A stretch of 10,701 nt of DNA from JAVBRU01 sp031547595 (lineage in GTDB: Bacteria > Bacillota > Clostridia > Christensenellales > Aristaeellaceae), in assembly GCA_031547595.1 (NCBI GenBank), contig JAVBRU010000113.1, positions 1 through 10,701 of the forward strand. The letters run 5' to 3'. Each line of letters begins with the position of its first letter. The stretch's first letter is position 1. Under the pieces are notes generated by a model. The model saw only the letters and a program-made list of their open reading frames with translations, made no database searches and was not told the DNA's origin. This document shows, one piece after another, positions 5,417-10,701 of this stretch. The position numbers were made by a program, and so were the translations under genes.

Positions 5417-5812
5417 ATGGCCAATTTTACCAATATTGCCGAGTCGGCTGGTTTTGTCAATAGTATTGAGACAGGTTTGACCGGCGCGATTACCATTCAG
5501 CTGGTGGATGGGCTGCTACTCACCAAAACTGCCGACAAACTGTCCTGGGCGGACGGTGTGCTCACCTTCTCTATCGAAATTGACAACACCGATGGCACTT
5601 TGCCCTATGAGAATATCACTGTATCCGATACACTGGATGTGGCGCTTTTGGAGCTGGTGGCCGGTTCGGTCAAGTTGGATGGCACCGATATTGACTACAC
5701 CTATGATGATGAATCCGGGAAGCTGGTGATTGGCGGTGCCAGCCCGTTCACCGTTGCCGCAGGCAGCAAAGCCAAGATCACCTTCCAGGTGAGTAAAGTA
5801 GTCACTCCGTAA
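5417..5812 (+). CDS. Leaderless DUF11-like beta-sandwich protein
   Basis: A 131-residue acidic protein, starting MANFTNIAESAGFVNSIETG. The section from LTKTADKLSWADG to DNTDGTLPYENITVSDTLD (about residues 35-73), then ELVAGSVKLDGTDIDY and a final AGSKAKITFQVSK, follows the DUF11 pattern (K-x-A-D-K, T/S-F-x-I-x-I-x-N, a strand-turn, then x-V-x-D-T-L). These are immunoglobulin-like repeats found in bacterial surface proteins; here there is one copy. No signal peptide, membrane span or sorting signal is present. The ATG at 5417 has AAAGGAG at 5404-5410, so the leaderless start is firm. It is convergent with the large surface-type gene at 5872. Role unknown; surface or structural use is inferred from the fold. 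Confidence 0.65.
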   Translation: MANFTNIAESAGFVNSIETGLTGAITIQLVDGLLLTKTADKLSWADGVLTFSIEIDNTDGTLPYENITVSDTLDVALLELVAGSVKLDGTDIDYTYDDESGKLVIGGASPFTVAAGSKAKITFQVSKVVTP

Positions 5813-5826
5813 TCTCTTGTATCCAA

Positions 5827-5873
5827 AGAAGCCGTAGGAAGGCGTTATGCGCTCTCCTACGGCTTCTATTTTT
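5827..5873. terminator. Shared terminator between convergent genes
   Basis: AGAAGCCGTAGGA (5827-5839) pairs perfectly with TCCTACGGCTTCT (5855-5867), and a further short GGCG/CGCT helix can extend the stem. ATTTTT follows on the + strand. On the minus strand it begins just after the stop of the WxL-like gene but is followed only by TTTGG, so termination there may be weaker. Confidence 0.8.
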
Positions 5874-7770
5874 ACAGTGCAACCAGCGTCCAGATAATAT
5901 CCGTTCGGTACAGCTCTTTGTTGAAATACGGGGCATCCACCGCCTGCAGCAATATGCCCTTTACGGCTTCCCAGGCTATCTCGGTCACCTGGGTCGTGCC
6001 GTCATTCGCTTCCCCTTGATAAATCAGCACCGGCGCTGCGCCGAGCGACGTTACCGCCTCATCCACATGCACGAGCGCGCCGGGCACGGTGTGACGGGCA
6101 TTCACTTGGCTGGTCATAGGGCCGTTAATGCTGGCGTACAGTGCCCAGGGCGTGCTGTGAATACGCGAGTCGGTGACGGTCAATGCCCAGGCTGTATCCT
6201 CGCGTCCATAGAGCACGGAAGGGCTTTCGGCAATGATATTGAGGAGGAATACCATCGTCTCCGGCGCAGACAAGGTGAGCCCGCCCGGCTCAAGGCTTCT
6301 CCTAACAACAGCGGAATACAAGAAAGGCACATTGGCGATGATTTTCACTGCCGCCTCCATCGGGATTACATCTGTCTCTACAGAAAACTCCCCCGCCGCG
6401 TTGGCGGTTGACGTATATTCGTCCGATTCGGTTGTCACGCGGACGGCGGCATCTGCAAGCGTCGTGCCCGTCACTGGGTAGCCATCGGCTGTAATATCGT
6501 CCACATGCAGCGGCAACTCGCCCACCGCGAATACCCGCGCACTGTGCAACTTCAGGTTGGATAAGGGCTTGCCCTGCAGGTCTTCCTCGCTGAAATCGCT
6601 GCTGGCGAGGGTACTTGCACTGCCGGTATTGTTGCCCGATATCAGCGCCACCCCGCCCGCAGCGCGCCACCAAGCGTATTGCGGCGTATCTGCCAAGGTG
6701 CCTGCTGCCGGGAACAATGTGGCACTCGACCAATAGTTGAACTGCTGCCCTGTCATGGAAATTGTCGTCCTGGCGTCAAAAGCAAAGGCGTTAGCGCTCT
6801 GATTGTAGATCACAAAAGAATGCGGATTGTTCAGCTGCAGCGCAGCCGCAGTGGTATAAAAGTAAAGCGTTTGATTGGCCCCTGTAAAGGCGGATTGCAT
6901 ATAAACGCTTGCGCCTTCCTCCACAGTAAATGCGCCTGTACAATGCATTGTGGCTCCACTGCCGGGGGCCGTTTGGATCAGCCGGAAGCTGCTGTCCGCA
7001 CCTATTGTCACAGAGGCCAGCTTGTTGCCGGAATCCCGGCAGAAGCCCTTCTTGGTGTTCACAATCAACGATGCACCGGGCGATAGGCTGAAGGGCACCT
7101 CCCCTGCCCAGGTATAATACACATCCATCACGGTGTTCAGCGTCACCTGCGCGTCCGGTAAAATGGTGAAAGAGGGCGCGGTGCCAAAGAACCAGAACAT
7201 GGAGTCCGTATCCGCAGAATCGGTATGGGTGATGGCCGTGGTACCGCCGATTTCCAGCCGACACACTTCGCCCACTTCCTCGCAATTGGAATAGGCCTTG
7301 ACGATGTTGACCTGGCAATCCAGGATGCGCGTAATGCCCGCATGATGATAGGTGAACTGCGGGCCGGTGTAGTTGATACGGCTGAGAGTGATGCTGACGT
7401 TGTTATACGTACTGTCCCCCGGTGTGAAAAAAACACCGTAATAATTCTGCCCCACCCAGTTGATGTTCTGGTAGGTCACTGCCATGGTGTACCCGCCGGT
7501 GCGAACGCCAATGGCCCGGCCGCTATCCGAGGTCTGCGACTCCGTAATGGTATGCACTGTTTCGCCCGTGAGGTCATAAGGGTCTTTACCATCCAGGGTA
7601 ATCGCGCTTCGCGCAGTGCTGAGGTTGATCCCGGCGGTCAGCGTGATATCGGCGGCAAGGAACACCTGGGTCACAGCAGTGTACGCGGAGCCTGTGTTCT
7701 GAAGCACCGCACTGAGATCGGCAAACGTGTAAACGGCGACAGAGGTGTCGTCAATGGGTGTGATCGCCAT
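5872..7770 (-). CDS. Pectate-lyase-like/WxL-like surface protein without signal peptide
   Basis: A 632-residue protein. The first 350 or so residues look like a beta-helix of the pectate-lyase-like adhesive type: VYTFADLSAVLQNTGSAY leads into FLAADITLTAGI, ITLDGKDPYDLTG and repeated strands such as YQNINWVGQNYYGVFF. Residues about 418-510 look like a bacterial Ig-like module (PVTGTTLADAAVRVTTE ... ANAAGEFSVET). The end, about 515-632, resembles a WxL domain, which binds peptidoglycan in low-GC Gram-positives: a proximal AWALTVTDSR (W528, L530) and a distal YRTDIIWTLVAL (Y621, W627, L629). The ATG at 7770 has GGAG 8 bases upstream, and a stop occurs in frame about 33 bases further up with no start between, so no signal peptide is encoded. 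It lies 89 bases after the anti-sigma-like gene on the same strand. Adhesive or wall role is inferred. Confidence 0.7.
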   Translation of the reverse strand: MAITPIDDTSVAVYTFADLSAVLQNTGSAYTAVTQVFLAADITLTAGINLSTARSAITLDGKDPYDLTGETVHTITESQTSDSGRAIGVRTGGYTMAVTYQNINWVGQNYYGVFFTPGDSTYNNVSITLSRINYTGPQFTYHHAGITRILDCQVNIVKAYSNCEEVGEVCRLEIGGTTAITHTDSADTDSMFWFFGTAPSFTILPDAQVTLNTVMDVYYTWAGEVPFSLSPGASLIVNTKKGFCRDSGNKLASVTIGADSSFRLIQTAPGSGATMHCTGAFTVEEGASVYMQSAFTGANQTLYFYTTAAALQLNNPHSFVIYNQSANAFAFDARTTISMTGQQFNYWSSATLFPAAGTLADTPQYAWWRAAGGVALISGNNTGSASTLASSDFSEEDLQGKPLSNLKLHSARVFAVGELPLHVDDITADGYPVTGTTLADAAVRVTTESDEYTSTANAAGEFSVETDVIPMEAAVKIIANVPFLYSAVVRRSLEPGGLTLSAPETMVFLLNIIAESPSVLYGREDTAWALTVTDSRIHSTPWALYASINGPMTSQVNARHTVPGALVHVDEAVTSLGAAPVLIYQGEANDGTTQVTEIAWEAVKGILLQAVDAPYFNKELYRTDIIWTLVAL

Positions 7771-7790
7771 GGTTGCTGCTCCATCCTTTA

Positions 7791-7821
7791 CATAGCTATT
7801 CTATGTATTCTATGAGCTATG
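7791..7821. repeat. Small inverted repeat with internal direct repeat upstream of the WxL-like gene
   Basis: CATAGCT (7791-7797) and AGCTATG (7815-7821) are perfect inverted arms around 17 bases that contain ATTCTATG twice (7798-7805 and 7807-7814). It lies just upstream of the ribosome binding site of the WxL-like gene. It could be an operator, a leader hairpin or chance. I see no good promoter or terminator in the surrounding gap. Confidence 0.4.
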
Positions 7822-7859
7822 GCGGCATCAGGTGTGCTCAAATAGCAGCCCTCTCCTAT

Positions 7860-8996
7860 TTATTTAGGAAAAACAAAGGGAGTAAATCCAGCAACCACCC
7901 CCAAGTTGCCCATGGGCTCAGCGTATATATAGCTTCCGTCATAGCCAAGCAGCACCTGCCACTTTGCCTTGCCCTGCTTGCTCCAGTTCACCGACCATAT
8001 CGGCTTGTCTCCCTGGCAGTATACACTGCTGTAGAGAAAATACGCACTGGCATCCATCATGTTAAGTTCTTCGCAAGGCACGTTCATGACCTCCGCCAGT
8101 GCGGTTCTGGATTGCGCAATGGCCTCTTCACTTGTTATGTTCTGCAAACCGGATATGGCTCCCTCGGCATCTGCCGACACGGTTTGCCCGCATGGGATAG
8201 ACTGCTCCAAAATTCCTGTGACGCCAAGCATTTCACCGTCTCGTGTTATATAGATACGATACAGTGGGGCATCACCAAATTTTACAGTCCAGAAAGGCTC
8301 GTCCTTAGGCGCGCCGCAGAGGTTGTATTTATCAATGGAAAAATCAACTTCCATACTCATATCGTCCATTTCGTCCTCGGAAATGGGGAGCATTTGAAGC
8401 ATGGCATCCCTTGCCTGGGCAACCGCTTGTTCCCGGCTCATGTCCAGCTTGCCAGGTACCAAATACAAAGGCGTAGCATCCACCAGCTTGCCATACTCCA
8501 CCAGCAGAGAGGCGTAGAGGGCACGCTGCTGATCCGTCCACTGCTCAACGACTCCCAGCTCCCGCACCATGGCGCTATAAGTATCCACATATGTTATGTC
8601 CGCAAAATAACGGGCCAGAACACCTTCGGCTGCGGCCTCCTGGTCCTGCAGTGCATCCCATCCAGCTGCTGTATCGGCCCCAAGCACGCCGTTATCCAGC
8701 ATCAATTGCACAAGCTCCACCTTGGCGGAACCCGGCCATTGCTCATACTCGCCGTAGGTATCCTCCAATTTCGCAAACCCGCCAAAGTAATCCGTCAATG
8801 CAGCCGCCAGCGCCGTCACCGCCGCTAACACCAGCACAATCACCAATATAAGACCCATCGATAGCTTCTTTTTCACGATTCCCTGTCCTTTCGCATTGGC
8901 CAGCACCTTCTGGGCAAGCCACGGATCATCCTGCAAGCTGGAAAGGGTAGTATCTAAAGCAAGCTGTACTTTCTCTCTGCTCTTTTGCTCGTTCAC
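7860..8996 (-). CDS. Anti-sigma-factor-like membrane protein with PepSY-like repeats
   Basis: A 378-residue protein coupled to the ECF sigma gene. A cytoplasmic N-terminal part of about 45 residues (EKVQLALDTTLSSLQDDPWL) is followed by one membrane span at about 47-68 (MGLILVIVLVLAAVTALAAA) and a large outer domain. The outer part has two similar sections that resemble PepSY modules: one at about 187-262 (SREQAVAQARDAML ... PFWTVKFG ... YITRDGEMLGV) and one at about 288-360 (TSEEAIAQSRTALAEV ... PIWSVNW ... LGYDGSYIY). I chose the GTG at 8996, which overlaps the sigma stop as GTGA and has AGGAG 9 bases upstream; the GTG at 9002 is too close to that site. By position and layout it probably holds the sigma factor at the membrane until a wall or envelope signal arrives. 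I see no classical zinc anti-sigma motif, so the mechanism is inferred. Confidence 0.75.
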   Translation of the reverse strand: MNEQKSREKVQLALDTTLSSLQDDPWLAQKVLANAKGQGIVKKKLSMGLILVIVLVLAAVTALAAALTDYFGGFAKLEDTYGEYEQWPGSAKVELVQLMLDNGVLGADTAAGWDALQDQEAAAEGVLARYFADITYVDTYSAMVRELGVVEQWTDQQRALYASLLVEYGKLVDATPLYLVPGKLDMSREQAVAQARDAMLQMLPISEDEMDDMSMEVDFSIDKYNLCGAPKDEPFWTVKFGDAPLYRIYITRDGEMLGVTGILEQSIPCGQTVSADAEGAISGLQNITSEEAIAQSRTALAEVMNVPCEELNMMDASAYFLYSSVYCQGDKPIWSVNWSKQGKAKWQVLLGYDGSYIYAEPMGNLGVVAGFTPFVFPK

Positions 8997-9508
8997 ACCC
9001 ACTCACTCCTTTCCAAAAGTGTGCGCAGCTTTGCGCGTGCACGTTGAAGCCTTGTGGCTACGGTCGATTGTGAGAGCTGCAGTGCCTCGGCAATCTCCCT
9101 TGTCGTCATGTTCTGGTAGTAGTGAAGCAGAATGACCTCCTTCAAATGCTGTGGCAGGCACATGATTTCAACGGTCAGCTCCACATGTTCCGCATCTGGC
9201 GGGGTTACCTTCAGCGGCAAATCCTCCGGGGTGATGCGCCGGTCCAGATAGCGACACCACGCGGATCGGTTAATATCACGGCAGGTGTTAATGGCAATGC
9301 GCATCAGCCATGTCTTCTCACTGCATTCGCCGCGAAATACACTCATAGATTTGTACGCCTTCAAAAATGTCTCCTGCAGCGCATCCTGCACCTGGTCTTC
9401 ATCGCGCAAAAGGGTATAGCACATGCGGCGCAGGGAGGTCTGGTACTGCTCGACCAGACGGATCAACGCTTGTTCCTGGCTGCTGTCAGGGCCCGTGACA
9501 ACTTCCAT
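8993..9508 (-). CDS. ECF-type RNA polymerase sigma factor
   Basis: A 171-residue sigma-70 family protein with only regions 2 and 4, the ECF layout. Region 2 runs from about residue 17 (LIRLVEQYQTSLRRMCYTLL) through DEDQVQDALQETFLKAYKS to FRGECSEKTWLMRIAINTCRD. Region 4 is near residues 110-165, with LPQHLKEVILLHYYQNMTTR and the recognition helix-turn-helix IAEALQLSQSTVATRLQRAR. The ATG at 9508 has AAGGAGGTG with 9 bases of spacing; a GTG seven codons earlier lies inside that site and is rejected. It overlaps the anti-sigma-like gene by four bases, a sign of translational coupling. It probably switches on envelope or surface functions, perhaps including the WxL-like gene downstream. Auto-control is usual in the family. 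Confidence 0.93.
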   Translation of the reverse strand: MEVVTGPDSSQEQALIRLVEQYQTSLRRMCYTLLRDEDQVQDALQETFLKAYKSMSVFRGECSEKTWLMRIAINTCRDINRSAWCRYLDRRITPEDLPLKVTPPDAEHVELTVEIMCLPQHLKEVILLHYYQNMTTREIAEALQLSQSTVATRLQRARAKLRTLLERSEWV

Positions 9509-9541
9509 CCTCCCGCTCACCTCCTTCACACAAATAGACGA

Positions 9542-9559
9542 TTCAAAACTGTTTTTGAA
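9542..9559. repeat. Inverted repeat upstream of the ECF sigma gene
   Basis: TTCAAAA (9542-9548) and TTTTGAA (9553-9559) are perfect inverted arms around a 4-base spacer. It lies between the candidate promoter and the ribosome binding site. It may be a regulator binding site. A minus-strand CGTCTA (9535-9540), which resembles an ECF -10 box, is adjacent, but I see no fitting -35 box at the proper distance. Confidence 0.4.
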
Positions 9560-9572
9560 CGGCGTTTTACAA

Positions 9573-9600
9573 ATTATCTTTACAATTTAAATATATACAA
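9573..9600 (-). promoter_or_regulatory. Candidate vegetative promoter of the sigma/anti-sigma operon
   Basis: On the minus strand TTGTAT (9595-9600) and GATAAT (9573-9578) stand 16 bases apart in an AT-rich stretch about 65 bases before the sigma start. The -35 box overlaps the T-run of the tRNA terminator. Confidence 0.45.
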
Positions 9601-9628
9601 AAATTCCGTCTCTTTCGAGACGGAATTT
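9599..9628 (-). terminator. Terminator of the tRNA operon
   Basis: On the minus strand AAATTCCGTCTC and GAGACGGAATTT form a perfect 12-bp stem with a GAAA tetraloop, followed by TTG and AT-rich sequence; the T-run reads ATTTTTG. The first paired base is the final A of the encoded CCA of tRNA-Ala, so the terminator abuts the tRNA with no spacer. Confidence 0.9.
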
Positions 9629-9703
9629 GGTGGAGCATAGGGGAGTCGAACCCCTGACCTTTTGAATGCCATTCAAACGCGCTACCAACTGCGCTAATGC
9701 CCC
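9628..9703 (-). tRNA. tRNA-Ala (GGC)
   Basis: A full 76-base cloverleaf with encoded CCA. The acceptor GGGGCAT pairs with ATGCTCC and contains the G3-U70 wobble pair that defines alanine tRNAs. D arm GCGC/GCGC; anticodon loop ATGGCAT gives anticodon GGC; T arm AGGGG-TTCGACT-CCCCT; discriminator A. It is the last gene of a three-tRNA operon. Confidence 0.97.
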
Positions 9704-9711
9704 AGGATAAT

Positions 9712-9788
9712 TGGTGGCTCCGATCTGATTCGAACAGATGACACTCCGGGTATGAACCGAATGCTCTAGCCAGCTGAGCTACGGAGCC
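9712..9788 (-). tRNA. tRNA-Met, elongator (CAT)
   Basis: A full 77-base cloverleaf with encoded CCA. Acceptor GGCTCCG/CGGAGCC is fully paired, including G1-C72, which excludes the initiator. The anticodon loop TTCATAC gives CAT. The arm TTCGG-TTCATAC-CCGGA resembles elongator tRNA-Met of Firmicutes rather than the lysidine-modified tRNA-Ile, which usually has a CTCATAA loop. Assigned to methionine with good but not complete certainty. Confidence 0.92.
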
Positions 9789-9792
9789 AAAA

Positions 9793-9869
<77 letters not shown>

Positions 9870-9895
9870 TCATGTGCGTTCTGGACGCGAGATTA

Positions 9896-9924
9896 ATCTT
9901 ACCACGAGTGTGCACATTTGTCAA
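9896..9924 (-). promoter_or_regulatory. Strong promoter of the tRNA operon
   Basis: On the minus strand TTGACA (9919-9924), a 17-base spacer and TAAGAT (9896-9901) form a near-consensus vegetative promoter about 27 bases upstream of tRNA-fMet, as expected for stable RNA. Confidence 0.85.
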
Positions 9925-10024
9925 CAGGTTTTTTTCAATAATAATGAGAAATCTGCAAGATATTTTTCGCGGCTGTTACTTTTGTAAAACTTCGCTATAG
10001 CAGCGTTTTTTCCAGCAGATGTTT

Positions 10025-10053
10025 TTGCAATTCACCCGCCATTATGGTATGAT
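10025..10053 (+). promoter_or_regulatory. Promoter of the L,D-transpeptidase-like gene
   Basis: TTGCAA (10025-10030), a 17-base spacer and TATGAT (10048-10053) form a good vegetative promoter 33 bases before the start codon. The gap between the divergent tRNA operon and this gene (9870-10086) otherwise shows nothing further. Confidence 0.75.
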
Positions 10054-10086
10054 TTCTATATAAAACTGTGAACGCGGAGGAGCACT

Positions 10087-10701
10087 ATGCACAAGTGGAC
10101 GAAATGGCTTTTGATTTTGACAGGATGCTTCCTGTACTGTGGGATAGCGCAGGCGCAGCCCGCCCCCAACGTGAACAGCGCCTATCAGCCCCAGCACGAA
10201 AACTGCTACTGGTGCCTGCCGATGGATATCACTGATGAGGCGGCCGTGTGGGCGGCGCTGACGGCCCCCATCACGGTGGTATCGGGCGCACAGAAGGCGC
10301 AGGTGTCGCTGTATGCGGAGCCAAGTACATCCTCCCAGGTGGTCGCGGATGTGACCTGCACCTCGCAGGGGCTGCACGTGCTGGAGACGTTAAGCAATGG
10401 CTGGACGCTGGTAGAAACCTACTCCAGCTCCTTCCACGACAGCACCATCAAGGCGTATAATGTGTACGCCACGGGTTATATCCAAACCTCACAGCTTAAG
10501 CAGGTGAAGCCCTCCACGGATTACGCCATGGTGATAGACAAGCTGACCCAGCGGCTCTATCTGTTTATTGACGGCAAAATTTATACCGAGCTTCGGGTAT
10601 CCACCGGCCTGGCCAATGCGAAGCAGCCCTACAACGAAACCCGCTCCGGCCAGTTCTTCCTGTGCAGCGCAGTGGGTGATTTTTATAGCGACAACATGCT
10701 G
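10087..10701 (+). CDS. Secreted SH3/L,D-transpeptidase-like (YkuD) protein, 5' part
   Basis: An open frame of 205 codons runs from the ATG at 10087 off the end of the window. GGAGG (10076-10080) stands 6 bases before the start. The N-terminus MHKWTKWLLILTGCFLYCGI followed by AQAQP is a signal peptide, probably cut near residue 23. Residues about 60-140 look like a bacterial SH3-type segment (VSLYAEPSTSSQVVADV ... GWTLVETYS ... ATGYIQTSQL). From about 146, YAMVIDKLTQRLYLFIDGK, then the VSTGLANAKQPYNETRSGQF stretch, matches the start of a YkuD L,D-transpeptidase domain, which makes 3-3 cross-links or anchors proteins in peptidoglycan. The catalytic SHGCxR motif would lie beyond the window, so activity cannot be confirmed. 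A CxxC pair (C40, C43) follows the signal peptide. Confidence 0.8.
   Translation, partial: MHKWTKWLLILTGCFLYCGIAQAQPAPNVNSAYQPQHENCYWCLPMDITDEAAVWAALTAPITVVSGAQKAQVSLYAEPSTSSQVVADVTCTSQGLHVLETLSNGWTLVETYSSSFHDSTIKAYNVYATGYIQTSQLKQVKPSTDYAMVIDKLTQRLYLFIDGKIYTELRVSTGLANAKQPYNETRSGQFFLCSAVGDFYSDNML

Noticed and set aside
6016..7815. Several + strand open frames opposite the WxL-like gene
   Set aside because: The minus-strand frame is 632 codons long with coherent domains and a good ribosome binding site; the opposite frames are fragmented and lack domain logic.
7773..8828. Long + strand open frame (351 codons) opposite the anti-sigma-like gene
   Set aside because: The minus-strand gene is translationally coupled to the sigma factor and has a membrane span and repeated modules; the + strand frame has no such support.
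9509..9529. Earlier GTG start of the ECF sigma factor
   Set aside because: This codon is part of the purine-rich ribosome binding region used by the ATG at 9508.
9712..9788. Reading the second CAT tRNA as lysidine-type tRNA-Ile
   Set aside because: The TTCATAC loop and arm resemble elongator tRNA-Met; the acceptor stem does not resemble the tRNA-Ile(CAT) pattern I recall.

Overview
The window comes from a bacterial chromosome. Everything points to a moderately GC-rich Clostridia (Firmicutes), probably an Oscillospirales- or Christensenellales-type gut anaerobe. The evidence is strong AGGAGG-type ribosome binding sites, tRNA genes with encoded CCA, the tuf-rpmG-secE-nusG-rplK-rplA gene order, an ECF sigma/anti-sigma pair of a type I recall from such genomes, and leaderless DUF11-like and WxL-like proteins. 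The lineage is inference; no rRNA is present.

Region 1 (1-2523, + strand) is core information processing: the 3' end of tuf, then rpmG, secE, nusG, rplK and rplA, ending at a strong terminator. Two similar hairpin motifs (GTGGGAGG ... CCGC ... CCACA) lie before rplK and before rplA. They look like mRNA sites for ribosomal protein L1 feedback. The usual continuation, rplJ-rplL-rpoB-rpoC, is missing.

Region 2 (2524-5412) looks like an accessory insertion. It starts with a 319-residue protein of an alpha/alpha-toroid (terpene cyclase/prenyltransferase-like) type. Next is an in-frame, internally deleted remnant of rplA with its own terminator, whose loop reads as the inverted version of the rplA terminator. 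Then come two divergent small XRE-type regulators around a shared AT-rich operator region with two perfect inverted repeats, and an aminoglycoside-phosphotransferase/choline-kinase-like protein. No integrase or transposase is visible.

Region 3 (5417-9600) concerns the cell surface. A small leaderless DUF11-like protein (+) faces, across a shared hairpin, a minus-strand run of ECF sigma factor, anti-sigma-like membrane protein and a 632-residue pectate-lyase-like/WxL-like protein. The sigma and membrane-protein genes overlap by four bases. The large protein follows after 89 bases with no visible terminator, so it may belong to the same transcript and be under control of the sigma factor. It has no signal peptide.

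Region 4 (9599-9924, minus strand) is a tRNA operon, fMet-Met-Ala, with a near-consensus promoter and a terminator that abuts the last CCA. Region 5 (10025-10701, + strand) is a promoter and the 5' part of a secreted SH3/L,D-transpeptidase-like cell-wall enzyme that runs off the window. No stretch over 300 bases is without a gene.
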